The position numbers and the translations under genes were made by a program. From contig CP136063.1 of NCBI GenBank assembly GCA_032622095.1, positions 177,425,956-177,489,955 of the forward strand: 64,000 bases of DNA, read 5' to 3'. The DNA comes from Siphonodentalium dalli (Eukaryota > Mollusca > Scaphopoda > Gadilida > Siphonodentaliidae). The notes under the pieces were generated by a model. That model ran no database searches and had not been told where the DNA came from. It saw nothing but the letters and a program-made list of their open reading frames with translations. Positions 46,087 through 57,398 of the stretch are shown piece by piece (the stretch's first letter is position 1; each line of letters opens with the position of its first letter).

Positions 46087-46300
46087 GCTCAGTGCATGCA
46101 GTCTCTGTTTGCGTGATGTTAGAATATTTATAAGTGCGTGCATGGAAAATATATGGCCAGTTGTTTCACATCCTTTGCGGAAGCCAGCTTGGGCCTCAAT
46201 GTGGATGTCATGTATTGCTATCCTGATGAATACAACAAAACACTATCGGAAAACCACCCCTATTGTAATCACAATGATCAAAATCCCATAACAAACACGG
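46087..46300 (-). pseudogene. split LINE reverse transcriptase, 5' part
   Basis: The minus strand reads DYNRGG (motif 1 remnant), IRIAIHDIHIEAQAGFRKG and TTGHIFSMHALINILTSRKQ (motif 2). At least one stop and one frame change occur upstream. A + strand 90-codon frame overlaps it and is not credible in light of this homology. Confidence 0.7.
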
Positions 46301-47365
46301 AATTGGAGCCGGAGTTAACTGTGTCTACCTATATGACGCCATCTGAGTGGCGATGTAAAATGCGGAATCGACGCGTGAGTGCAATGGAATTGCTGCGGGA
46401 ATGCCAATAACATTGTGTATACGCAGTGAATTGTCATCGCCCGGTGAGTTATCTTCACTTGGAGATTTGTCACAAGTACTGATTGGCAACTTATTATTTT
46501 GACAAAAATATAGAACTATATATTTATTTCAATACCCCCATTAAGAAAAGAAGCTACATCCACATTAAACAAACCGACGAGAATGCCATCCCAAGAGAAA
46601 ACGTCAACTCCCGGCCAGTCTGAGTCTCTATAAAATTACACGCATAATGTATACCGCTATGCATGCGAATTGTGGCCCGTTAGTGCTTGAGATTTAGTCA
46701 TAATACATTGACAAATACAAATGGCAAATCTGATAGATTGTGTCAATCACATCATCGACCGCATGTGTCGTTAACACTGTGGCGAAGATACCTTGTGCGC
46801 TCAGCCCGCTATCAAATAAACTACCTGGTTTATAAAATAACCCACTTGGTGAATGTTGTAATGTTTTATTAAGTCTTTGCTGGTTATCACAGAACAAAAG
46901 TACATTAGTAAACATTAGTAAACATAATATATATTAATAACTTAATGAATTAGTTGGTTTTATATACATACATATTTACACGCTACGTCCACCTATATAT
47001 ATGCGGGTATAGACATGATATAAACAATGCATAATGTCATGCTATGCTATTGATATATATGCCGTATACTCTGTCCAATGTCTTAGGTTGCGACGGGCAG
47101 AAAGCATTACATGATTTCCATTTTCAATTTGGACTTATAATATAATTTCGTTGATAATCTAATTATATTTCTCATCGTGTATAGACGCACATGTTAAATA
47201 CCAAGTTAAAACTATGTAACTGTGTGCATACGGTGTAATACAATGTGTCGAATGTAATCTATGAATGCAAGCTTATCGATGCTGATATCAGCTTTCCGGG
47301 AAGAACTGATATCAGAAGCACATAAGCTCATTCATGATATATGTCTCCGATAGTTCACGACAGTC
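46301..47365. other. no gene; short paralogous segments
   Basis: Segments at 46670-46860 (TTAGTGCTTGAGATTTAGTCAT, ACATTGACAAATACAAATG, TCAATCACATCATCGAC, CTACCTGGTTTATAAAATAA) match pieces at 30975-31010 and 31600-31670 in the same order, extending the block duplication. Nothing else was recognised. Confidence 0.5.
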
Positions 47366-47875
47366 TCACGTGTCACACAGTGCCTGTTTAATAAATATAC
47401 ATACCCTCTTCATAATTTCTAGATTATCAATAGACAGAAGACCAATAAATTTATCAAGGTTGGGAAGCTCCCAATAATACGATGGTATGAATTTCTCTCT
47501 GATAACCTGGAATTTTTTGCATACGATAATAAAATGATATTCATCACCGAGACCCTCCCCACATGCGGAGCAGAGTCTTTGTTCTCGTGACACGGCTTTC
47601 CATCTACCACTCTCAATGGCCAAACGATGGTTTGTTGTTCTAATCTTTGTCATGTATTCTGCCAGATATGTGGGCAATTTTAGCAAATAGCCACTCATTT
47701 TAAGGTCGGACTTTATTTCTTTGTAAAGGATACCCTTTGACGAAGAAAGAATATTTTGGCGCCATTCTAATTCAAATTGACTTGTCATGTCCATTTTAAA
47801 TTGTCTGATGGTCCCCTTAGACAAGGGTGAGTTAGTTGAGCATGAACTTTTGGCATTTACCTCTTCGAAAATCAC
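47366..47875 (-). pseudogene. LINE reverse transcriptase C-terminal fragment, open to natural stop
   Basis: The 169-codon minus frame ends a LINE protein. It has KIRTTNHRLAIESGRWKA followed by RLCSACGEGLGDEYHFIIVC (C-X2-C-X8-H-X4-C), FQVIREKFIPSYY and a terminal helix-like IMKRVCIFIKQAL. No frame damage is visible within it, but the reverse transcriptase itself is missing upstream (above 47875), so it is a 5'-truncated insertion. It is the best local view of the C-terminal zinc module shared by all LINE copies of this family here. Confidence 0.82.
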
Positions 47876-47945
47876 CTGTATAAATTAAAACCATTTCAAA
47901 TAAGTACCGGGAGACTCAGATAACACTCGCGACAATTTATATAGA

Positions 47946-48921
47946 ATACGACCCTTGGTGTTTTATTTCTTCATTTCGAAGAAATACAATAAACATTTAC
48001 TCAAAATATGGGACAACTCGAGTCTGGAAAAAACCTGGGTCGTGTGGTCACGCTTCCCGTTGAAAACGAGAACAAACGAGCATAAGGGTACGTCCATACA
48101 CTCGCAAATTTGCCAGACGTTCATTTGCAGGAATTTCGGTACAGAAAGCTGTACAATGTACCAGAATATATATAAATGCTTATAAAATGCATCTATACCG
48201 CAGCTTAACTACAAGAGAAGTAAAAACTATATAGATCCACTAGTATTGAAATTTGCCAGTAAATATCATGCAATTATCTCGAAAGAATAAACCATACAAG
48301 TATTTTGAAGCAATGTGTTAACAGCACCGTTACATGTGGAACTACCAAACTTTTACTCCACATGTCGTATTGGTATATACGCATGTTGCCGTTCATATTC
48401 TGAGAAAATGCCAGAAAAAAATGCCGTGCAAACTTGTCAGTGTAATGAACGAAACCTAATTGAGAAGCTCTTTATGGTACGTTCATACGCTGGCAAGTTT
48501 GCACGGTATGGTTTTGCAGGCTTTTCGTCATAGAAAATCACATACTGTCATATAATATGAACGGAACGTTCATATAGCATGAATCTTTACGAAAGCGAAC
48601 AACATGAATCTTTACTAAAGCGAACAACATGAGAAGTAAAAGTTTTGTAGTTCCGCTGGTAACGGTGCTACTTGCTACTGGCATACATGTACGATTGACT
48701 CTTGCGATATAAATACATGCTATTTTTGAGGCAAATTCCGGTAGCATCGCTGCAGGTGGAACTATACAAAGTTTTTACTACTTCGCATGTAGTTAGCTGT
48801 GGTACAAATACATTTTATAATCTTGTTTACGTTCATATTCTGGCACCATATCGCTTTCTACGATGAAATGCCTGCAAACCATACCGTGCAAAATTGCAAG
48901 CGTATGAACGTTCCCTTATCA
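47946..48921. mobile_element. AAGGGTACGT(C/T)CATAC inverted-repeat element and flank, right copy
   Basis: From 48084 to 48921 the termini AAGGGTACGTCCATACACTC and, inverted, AAGGGAACGTTCATACGCTT bound about 840 bp. The copy lacks the LINE fragment and the 518-bp element found in the left copy, and it is followed directly by CATCCACTGC without the 4.2-kb element. The flank 47946-48083 repeats 31667-31826. It serves as the less interrupted reference for the whole block. Confidence 0.7.
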
Positions 48922-48922
48922 T

Positions 48923-49490
48923 CCACTGCTTTTGGGAAACTAAATCATGGACGATTTTTATCAGGTACGATCATTGTAATTTTGACTTGCCTGACAAACA
49001 TCAAGAACATTTAAAACTTCACTTGAGCTTTGTTCACTATAATTACACTGGAATTTAGAAAATTTGTATTACGCTCCTAGCTTCTGAGCTTGTATTAACA
49101 AATTATATGTAAGATTATTTTGTTGTATATATTTGTATTATATGTTATCTCCGTTGCTATGTAATAACATAGGATCTCTCTCATTGCTTTTGGGAAACGA
49201 AATCATGGACGATTTTTATGAGGTACGATCAATGTAATTTGTATTGAAATTCCGAACCTGTTAAAACTTCACCTTTTGGAAGTCCGATATATGGCCATCT
49301 GAACACCCCATTAAAGGGGCCATTAACACGATATAATCATATTTTGGCATAGCAAACGTACTAATTCTAGTTTAACGGTTTCAATCGAACCGGATCGCTA
49401 AGTGCGAATTTATTTCGGGAATTATATATTTTTTTAAATCTTAACAACAGTACTCTATCACAAGTTTAATTTAATTGAAATATGCTGTTA
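48923..49490 (+). repeat. paralogous block shared with 38523-39100
   Basis: It is near-identical to 38523-39090 apart from small deletions (for example ACTTGAGC against ACCCGCATCTGCGTTGAGC). The region 49491-50039 after it has no recognised feature except a short direct repeat TGCTGTTATTTCATGGTCATTTG. Confidence 0.85.
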
Positions 49491-50044
49491 TTTCATGGTC
49501 ATTTGAACGCGACGTCTTTGTATTCGTATACATTTGTTGTGGCTTGCCTCTTTTAGGAATAAAATTAATCTAATTTAAATGCTGTTATTTCATGGTCATT
49601 TGTTGTGGCTACCTCTGTTTATGAATAAAATTAGTCTACACTACAATGTCTAACTATTTCTCTCGTTCAACATGAAACCGTAAAGGTTTTTAGCATTTAC
49701 ATTGATTGCAGGTAAGACCATAACAAAGATGCCATATATCTCTTCATGGAAATTCAAACAACTAAATTTATATTAAACTTTGAAGACATGTTTGCCTTGG
49801 TGTTATCAAACAAACTTACGGGCAACAGACGGCGTTACAACCCTTTGGTCTAAATGTTCTTATAGTGATTTTGTGAAAAATAAACAATGTGGCTATCAAA
49901 GTTTGTGGAACACATGTTCTTAACACATGATGAGATGGAATAAAGTATATTTTCTGAGTCAAAGACATTAAGTACCATATATAACGTCACGCCCTTGTTC
50001 CATCAAGGGGGCAAATTCTGATTGGACCACGTGTGTGTAAAACG

Positions 50045-50370
50045 GGCCATCATTCTAATCCAATATTCCAATTTTAATTTTAATTTTTCAATTTCGATTC
50101 AATATTTTGGTTTTTGTTATGCTATTTTGTTGTTATATTACAATTCTAACTTCAAGATTTCAATTTCAATTCAAAATTTATATACTTATGCATGTCTTCT
50201 AATGTATAATATGTTTAAAATACTATTTTTTTTATTCGCCATGTTATTTAATTTGCTGAATACTATTTGTGCAATTTTAAAATATTGTTTCTCCTAATTT
50301 GTGTTCCAATTTAATGTTTATAGCATTCCAATTTCAATATTTAATTTTATATTGCTTCTAGTAATCTGCG
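50045..50370. repeat. AATTTCAA-type low-complexity dispersed repeat, copy 2
   Basis: It is the same family as 25340-25615, with CATTCTAATCCAATATTCCA and GCTATTTTGTTGTTATATTAC shared. Confidence 0.65.
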
Positions 50371-50429
50371 GTTTAAGAATTTCAAAAAACAATATAACTA
50401 AAATGTAACACTTACATTTCATATGCATG

Positions 50430-50960
50430 GCTAAAATAACATAACACAGAAACACGCAGAAACCATATGGAACCACACAGTACCACACAGAACCACGCAT
50501 AACCACACATAAACCATACAGAACCACGCATAATCACACATAAACCATATAGAGCCACATATGAGCCACACAGAACCACGTGGACATAACACATAACCAC
50601 ACAGAAACATAAAGAAACACGCAGAACCACACAGAAACACACATAAACAACACATACACACGCAGAAACCACACAAAAACACACAGAAACCACTCAGAAT
50701 CATAAAGAAACACACTTAAACCACACAGAACCACACATTACCACACAGAAACTACATATAACCACAGAGAACCACACAGGCACCACACAGAAATACACAG
50801 AAACCACATAGAAACAAACATAAACTACATCGAACCACACAAAAACACACATAAACCACACAGAACCACAAAGAACTGCATATAACCACACATAAACAAC
50901 GCAGAACCACACAGAAACACACAGAAACAATCAGAACCAAAAAGAACTACACAGAACACT
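50430..50960. repeat. ACCACACAGAA minisatellite
   Basis: About 500 bp are made of variants of AACCACACAG with 10-12-bp spacing. The minus-strand Val/Trp/Cys/Phe-rich frames of up to 94 codons are translations of this repeat. Positions 50961-51136 contain no other feature. Confidence 0.9.
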
Positions 50961-51136
50961 TGACAGTCTTTTGGTCTGGAGGCTTTATAATGTAGCACAG
51001 CTAGAGATGGCTGATGCCTACATTGTTCTGTATGGTCATGGCAAATTATTCAGAAACTTAAATCTCCTGAATGGAAACTAAATTCTCAAATTTATTTTAA
51101 ATTTCGCCTTTTTACACTCGTGCATGCAGGTTGACG

Positions 51137-51221
51137 ATGCCAACAAACTGGAGACTAGCTAATCTCATTTTATTCACGTCGGGGTTCCTTCTTCTAACGA
51201 CTGTGTACAATAACACTAGTG
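51137..51221 (+). CDS. candidate first exon: signal peptide, then GTAAGT
   Basis: ATG at 51137 opens a 28-codon segment (MPTNWRLANLILFTSGFLLL, then TTVYNNTS) that looks like a secretory signal peptide with a basic start and a clear hydrophobic core. It ends with G|GTAAGT in phase 1. That is exactly the phase needed by the exon at 980 of the beta-propeller-like gene, so a second copy of such a gene could start here, with later exons beyond the window. An alternative is a splice to the acceptor TCGTCATTTCAG at about 51957, which would give a protein of only about 66 residues. Neither join can be proved from sequence alone. Confidence 0.35.
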
Positions 51222-51479
51222 GTAAGTAAACTATTACAAGTATATGGAATTATTTAAAAGAAAAATGTTAGCATATATATATATATATATATATACAAGA
51301 TTCATGCACATTTTAAAAGTTGCATGCACACGAAGCTTCGTTTCCACTTATTTCTCAATCCCATAATAAAAGACACATTAAGAAGCACGAATTGATGAAT
51401 TATATGGTCTCTTAGAGTCATCAAAAAGGAAATAGCGCATATTCACAAAAGATTCTTGAAATCGCCAACCACTGTGAAT

Positions 51480-53257
51480 ACAGAAAGATATATAAAGAAT
51501 ATTGTAAATAGAGGATCTACAACTCGTCCCCAGTTTATAGCGGAATTTACAAAACGAGTCCAGTAAATTATGTCTGGACCGAGCCTTTGGCGAGGTCCAG
51601 ACCTAATTTACTGGACGAGTTGTGTAATTTCCGCTATAATTAGGGTGGATACACACATGCATGTAATTTCTGTATGTAAAATCCATGTATTTTACATGGT
51701 CACATCAATCATTGATATCATTAGTCGCCTGTCCGCGATCGGACAATTTCAACAGGCGTGACAAGTGAGCAGTTATAAGCCATTATCAAACTAACTGCTA
51801 TCAAGAAATTTCAGGCCAGTCATAAATTCTTTCATGGATGCCGAAATGAATAAATCCTGTCTGATATCTGTTGCTGTTTTTCACGAAAAGTTTTTCATTT
51901 CGAAAAGTGGATTTGAGTCCGTCAATTTTATACTTGATTTGTTTCTCGTCATTTCAGGGTCATCCAAAATAAAAATAAAATGTGCAGAATTTGAAGCTCT
52001 TTTAGGGCGATTTGTGATACACGAGTGTTTAATGTCCCATTACCAATCCGATACGGTGCGCTCATGGCTTGAATAACAGGCATTGGAAAATTAAGACAGA
52101 CAATACCGGTTCGGTGAGATTCCTCGGATAGTTTCAGAGCGTGCTCATGTGATAACATTCAATTGGGATTTCCATGCAAATATCCATTAAAGCGCCAAAA
52201 AATTAATGCAGGTACAGCGTTGAAAGTAAAAAGAGTGACCCCCCCCCCCATTTTTACCCAAAAAATTCATAACAGTAAAGGTTGAACAAGTTCCTAACTG
52301 TCACACTTTTAGCTTGTACACGCTTGAATTATATAACCTTCAATTTTAGCTTGTACACGCTTGAATTATAACATTTTGGACCTTAATCCATGATTGGGGA
52401 GGGTTGCTGGTTATCGAAAGCTTCGAATAACTAAGGGATTTAGTTGAATGTATCAGCCGGGATTATCTGGGCATGAATGTACAATATGTTTAACATACAT
52501 ATTACATAGTTGTAAAATGTAAAAAGAGAGGAAAGGTGACGTAGTTGGGAACTCGCAGAGCTAGACAACCCTTTTCCCGAATGAAGACACACAGCAACAC
52601 CACCTTCTGTACTCTCAAATTTAAAGCTATAATACTATGTTCATAATTATATGAATAGCATAAATTGCTGAATATTAGATTAATCTCTCGTATCAAACAG
52701 ACGCAACAGAAATGACTGTCGACAACAATATTTATAAGTCAGGAGTGGCTTCGTTTGTGGGGGGCCAGGACTCATGGTGCTGCATGCACCCACCCCACCC
52801 GTCGAGGAAATATGCAATGGTCAGTCCTGTAGCTTCCGGGATAATATACCCCCCCCCCATGTTGGGGATAACAGCCCATGCGTTGGGAAAATCCTGGGGC
52901 CATCACTGGTATAAAAATCAAAAGACTGACAATGATTTAAACAGAATGTCCAACATTTTGGTTATCGCCCGAACAATTATTTTAAGCGGCCTGACGACTT
53001 TGTTCAGTCAACGGCTCTCTGCTCGGTCAGAGCTTGGCTCACTGTGGTCAAACATAGCCGCAATGATTGGGTTGTCAGCGGACTCATATTTCATGATCTG
53101 TATGATCCATGTAAAACAACAAATACACGACATTTACAGAGATTACATGCATGTGTGTATCCACCCTAAACTGGGGACGAGTTGTAGATTCTATGTATTA
53201 CATGATCCAAAACATCGACAAAACATACTTATATCAACAAAGGCGACGCGAAATTAA
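51480..53257. repeat. inverted paralogous segments with intervening ORF
   Basis: About 51490-51780 (minus the palindrome) is the reverse complement of about 52980-53235, sharing CTACAACTCGTCCCCAGTTTA and GGGTGGATACACACATGCATG. A 181-codon open frame at 52712-53257 overlaps the right arm; its C-terminal third is therefore repeat-derived. Its first part has no domain I recognise, so I do not call it a gene. Confidence 0.55.
51538..51639. mobile_element. 102-bp palindromic element with TTA target duplication
   Basis: The arms TAGCGGAATTTACA...CCAGTAAATTATGTCTGGAC are mirrored on the right. TTA lies on both sides (51535-51537 and 51640-51642). An inverted paralogue at about 53160-53180 reads GTCCCCAGTTTAGGGTGGAT without the insert, so the empty site is present. 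A 3-bp TTA duplication is typical of PIF/Harbinger MITEs. Confidence 0.75.
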
Positions 53258-54267
53258 CATCGGCTTCTATGAGGCATGCGATGACGTTTCACGTAACTAT
53301 TCGTTCTTTTCCCGCGTAAATAAATAATCCAAGATAAATACAGACTCTATTAATTGCGTATATTTAATAACATAACTTTTCAAACTCTTCATTTATGATA
53401 GTTTGTTGGAAAAATGTTAGGAGCCATAGTATTTTGAGACGCAGCGTACGGAATGTTAACATACGACAAACAGGAAGTCAAAGGTCACCTGGCACTATTT
53501 CCTGTTATTAAACGAACGTTTAATATCACAATTTATAGAATGGGCTTATTGAATGGAATAAGGGTAGGATCATGTAATAAATTATTTTACAAAATAAACC
53601 GCTCCTGCTAATTAATCTTCACATTACAAACGAATACTGGACGCAAACAAACACAGCGATTAAAAACCATTGAAATCTTAAAATCAATCATCAAACGATA
53701 ATACAATCCATGCCGACAATTATATCTAAAGATGCATGAAACCAATACATTAGGTGCCAGTGAAATTTCAGAAGATATGCAGATGTTAAAGGTACTCAAT
53801 CCGATCCTAAATTACTATTTCTTTGGCTTCAGGGGTAAAAATATTTGATTCGAGTCGAAGAACCTACCCATCAAAGCTCAGAGTGATGAGATATCGATTT
53901 TTGAAGTTTGTTATTTCAATTGTTTGTGGACCAGAAACACGTGTTCAAACGGACGGTCTTGCAGATAAAGATGGATAACTCTAAAATCAAGTGGTAATAA
54001 TAACCGTTTCGACATAATATTAGGTAGGAAACAATTGTTAAAACGCAGAAAAACAGATCAAGTGTAAAACAAAAATGAAAGGGTGCCTCTTGTGGTGACA
54101 TATATAACAGTATACTCCCCCGGGTTGAGGCGGGATAACCAGGGAGCATATATGGTTATTCTGCATGAATCAGACCGCATGATGTGGACGGTTTTTGCCG
54201 AGCCGCCTGTAATCGCACAGTCCTGAGAGACAGTAATTTGGGGGCTATTCTAGTTTATTGTAAATAG
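53258..54267. other. no gene; inverted dispersed repeat
   Basis: Positions about 53790-54005 are the reverse complement of about 9455-9690. The rest (including 53258-53789) has only short frames without motifs. Confidence 0.5.
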
Positions 54268-54348
54268 TCCAGCAGATATTGGTCGACTTCTGCACCAGGA
54301 CTTAACTTCACCCCACTAATTTTCTTTCTTAATGTCTCCTCTAAGACA
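54268..54348 (+). repeat. outer inverted repeat, left arm
   Basis: CCAGCAGATATTGGTCGACT through TTTCTTTCTTAATGTCTCCTCTA is matched in reverse complement at 62623-62701, about 8.3 kb away. The fold-back element and the full-length LINE both lie between the arms. Confidence 0.7.
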
Positions 54349-54564
54349 TTTCACCACCTTTCGTTTGTCTTTGTGAGAAAATAAAGGCATCTTGGCGTGA
54401 TATATTTTATAAATACATCGTATAGAAGAGTCATTGACGAACACACGGACTATAATATACATTCCTTGCTGGATATTTTTGTCCGATATCACGTTTTCCC
54501 AAATGCCGATATAATCCGGTCAAAGCCGAATCGAAGCTAATAACGCGATGCCTGTTTCGAATCA

Positions 54565-55960
54565 ATGATTATTATTGCTATCATAACATCACCCATGTAT
54601 ATATGTGTGCATGAGATACTCGAGCTAGGATTCCTCTTATACCTGAGCTGAGGAATATTCACCCAAATCCAAAATGACGGCCAAAATGGCCAACAGAAAT
54701 AGAAAAATCGCAGAAAATCGCTGATTTTTACGTCAGTAAGCGTTATTGTCACGATAACTCCAACTTGTGAAATGGGAACACCGAGGCGAAGAACTGTCCT
54801 TAAATCACATCCAATTAAAAGTCCCCGCAAATCCAAAATGGCGCCCACAATGGCGGACATATTTTGAAAAATCACCGAAATTCCCTCATTTTCACCTCAT
54901 TGCATCTCATGCAAGAAATTGTTTTCCAAATCTAAGATGGCGGCCAAAATGGCGACCGAAATTAGAAAACAAGCTTACATTCTTTTACTTTCTTACGATG
55001 GGCGTTATTGTCACGCAATTCTACCCACAATTGCATGTTCATATGGAACATTGATATGAAGTATTCATTTAAGTTTGGCAAATTCTCACATGTGGTTAGC
55101 CTCATTGGGTATGAGAAAGACATACATAAATATGACCTTTTGTAAGCTTGTATACTCAGACAAAACATGGCAGCAGGTCCAGATAATTATGGGCGTGGCA
55201 AACCAGATTATGATATCGGCGCTCATTGGATAATGGATTTCGAAATGCCACATCGCGATTAATAATTGTGGGGTTTCGTCCTTCCAGAAGGATACGAGCT
55301 ATGTTATGCGTTGAGACGTTTTAAGTTTAACTAATAGATGGTTTATGCACAGTTTCGTCCATGCTTATCGATATTATGACAAAAAGTTGAAATTAGTATG
55401 TGAAATGTCGATTTCTTTTTAATTTCTGGGGGCCAGTTTAGCCGCTATCTTGACCGTGAGTATCAAATGCCAATCTCTAATGAATACTTCATATCAATAT
55501 TCCATATCAACATGCAATGGTGGGTAGAATTCGCGAAACAATAACGCCCATCGTATGAAAGTAAAGGCATGTAGCCGTGTTTTCAAATTTCTGTCACCAT
55601 TTTGGGTGGGGTTGTCTCGACAATAATGCCAAATGATGTGAATATGATGGATTTTCGGTGATTTTTCAAAATCTGTCCGCCATTGTGGGTGCCATTTTGG
55701 ATTTGGGGGTCTTTTATTTGGATGTGATATAAGGACAATTCTTCGACTCAGTGTTCCCAACTCATACTAGAAGGCAGGTGTGGAGTTGTCGTGACAATAA
55801 CGCTCACTGATGTTAAAATTAGCGATTTTCGTTGATTTTCCTATTTCTGGTGGCCATTTTGGATTTGGATGACTATTCCCCAACTCAGGTAAAAGAGGAA
55901 TCCTAGCCCGGGTATCTCCTGCACATATATGTTCATGGGTGGAGTTATGATAGCAATAAC
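54565..55960. mobile_element. 1.4-kb fold-back element with ~480-bp arms
   Basis: The left arm (about 54565-55065) and right arm (about 55483-55955) are diverged reverse complements: TTATTGCTATCATAAC...GGATTCCTCTTATACCTGAG...CCAAAATGGCG and onward to ATTGATATGAAGTATTCATT. Each arm carries three spaced repeats of an AAATCCAAAATGGCG-type block, and the ~420-bp middle is unrelated. Frames of 112, 95, 88 and 78 codons lie in the arms and are not genes. Confidence 0.75.
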
Positions 55961-56130
55961 ACTCATTGAATGTTGAAATGTCAACAAAATGGCAATTTTT
56001 CACAATTCGGTGACCATCTTGGCCGCCATATACATTCCTTGCTCCGCCGTGAAATTATATATTGTATATAATTAAATGGGTAATTTCTAAATCTCGAATC
56101 TGGACTTCGGGGATAGTCATTAAAGTCAAA

Positions 56131-57327
56131 ATGGAGATGGACATGGATAAGCACGAGCATATGGATGGTAATGAGACAGAGCTGAAATCTGATCGAGATG
56201 ATGGAACAGAGCCGAAATCTGATCTGAGTGAGGAATCTCCGGAAGAATGGGAAGATCAAGATGCACCTTCAGATTGCAGACATGAGGTAGTTAAAGACTA
56301 TAACCTAGACATTAATAAAGTGGTTGCAAGAAAGTCAGGTATGTTAACTGAATTGTATCAACTTGACGTTAAAGACAAAGGGAAATGTATTACTTTGACA
56401 TTGGACACAATACAGTTCGAGAAATACACAGAAGGATTAACGAATAAATATTGGGACTCCGCTAAATGTGTCGAAAAAGAAGGTTCAGTTTGGAAGTGCG
56501 TATATGATAAATCTACTGATAGGAATTATGTTGGAGATGTCATAACTGTGCCAAAAACAAAATGTTCGAAAATTACTTTGCACACATACAAGACTCAGAA
56601 TAAAGTTATGATACAAGGTTCAAAAAAGGCTGTACAATGGTGGATTGAAAACCATCTTCCAGAAATTTATCAGAAAGGATTTAATGTAACATCGGATGAA
56701 GAAGTTACGAAAATTAAAAATGCAATCGCTTCCAAACAATTATCTTCTATGGCATTGGATAAAACAACGGTTGTTCACATTACACCAGCAGTTAAGTCAC
56801 AGTTGTCAGGATGTGGACAAATGAGACTTCACTATACGACACCCAGGAGGCCTGGCATCAGAAATACTACAGGTGTTGGCAGGCCTTTGGCACTTCGACT
56901 CCCGTCTTCATGTAAAAATGTGTACCTTCCGTCGACAGTCGGTAATCTCTTTTCCACAACGTTGTTAAAAAAGTCAGTGGATGACTTAAGTATATGTGTC
57001 GAAGAGATTAATTTATCTAAAATAGAACAGGACAACAACACGGATCAGCTCATAAATGATTTACGTGCTCAAATGCAGAACTCAATGAAAGTATACACAA
57101 ACGAATTGAATTCTAAAATTGAAGACCTCGAAAAGGAAAATTCAAAGCTAAAATCGGAAATCAATAAACAGAAGAAAGAGTTCTCTTCTAAAATAGAAGA
57201 TGTGAAAAGGGACAATTCTTCACTGAAAAATGTACAGAAGAAATTGCACAGCGAGATGATTGAAATGAAAAAACAACAGAAAAAATTAATGAAGAAAATG
57301 TTGAACGTTCGGCGAATGGAACGGTGA
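56131..57327 (+). CDS. LINE ORF1: acidic N-terminus, basic core, C-terminal coiled coil
   Basis: This 398-residue protein probably binds and packages the retrotransposon RNA, as LINE ORF1 proteins do. The start at 56131 is preferred (AAAATGG context); the frame is open 23 codons further up but only from a TTG. Residues 1-50 are strongly acidic. Residues about 70-185 form a domain with KITLHTYKTQNKVMIQGSKK and a following WWIENHLPE, a pattern I recall from ORF1-type proteins of animal retroelements. Residues about 295-395 are a long Lys/Glu-rich coiled coil (LINDLRAQMQ, NSKIEDLEKENSKLKSEINK). It stops at 57325-57327, inside the overlapping esterase frame. No zinc knuckle or RRM is visible. Confidence 0.75.
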   Translation: MEMDMDKHEHMDGNETELKSDRDDGTEPKSDLSEESPEEWEDQDAPSDCRHEVVKDYNLDINKVVARKSGMLTELYQLDVKDKGKCITLTLDTIQFEKYTEGLTNKYWDSAKCVEKEGSVWKCVYDKSTDRNYVGDVITVPKTKCSKITLHTYKTQNKVMIQGSKKAVQWWIENHLPEIYQKGFNVTSDEEVTKIKNAIASKQLSSMALDKTTVVHITPAVKSQLSGCGQMRLHYTTPRRPGIRNTTGVGRPLALRLPSSCKNVYLPSTVGNLFSTTLLKKSVDDLSICVEEINLSKIEQDNNTDQLINDLRAQMQNSMKVYTNELNSKIEDLEKENSKLKSEINKQKKEFSSKIEDVKRDNSSLKNVQKKLHSEMIEMKKQQKKLMKKMLNVRRMER

Positions 57328-57398
57328 ACGAAAATAAAGTCGAAAAACTCATCAGCACGATTCTTAACCCGCTGGCATCTCCTTTCAACAGTGATGAA

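Noticed and set aside
46109-46410. Plus-strand frames of 60-90 codons
   Set aside because: The opposite strand carries clear reverse transcriptase motifs (QAGFRKG and neighbours) over the same bases.
50412-50940. Val/Cys/Phe/Trp-rich membrane-like proteins on the minus strand
   Set aside because: They are entirely translations of the ACCACACAG minisatellite.
52712-53257. 181-codon open frame as a gene
   Set aside because: Its 3' third is an inverted copy of 51490-51780, it has no recognisable domain, and it contains homopolymer C runs. I keep it only as an open frame inside a repeat.
56062-56130. Extension of LINE ORF1 upstream of 56131
   Set aside because: The frame is open but begins only at TTG. 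The ATG at 56131 has a better context and begins the acidic region.
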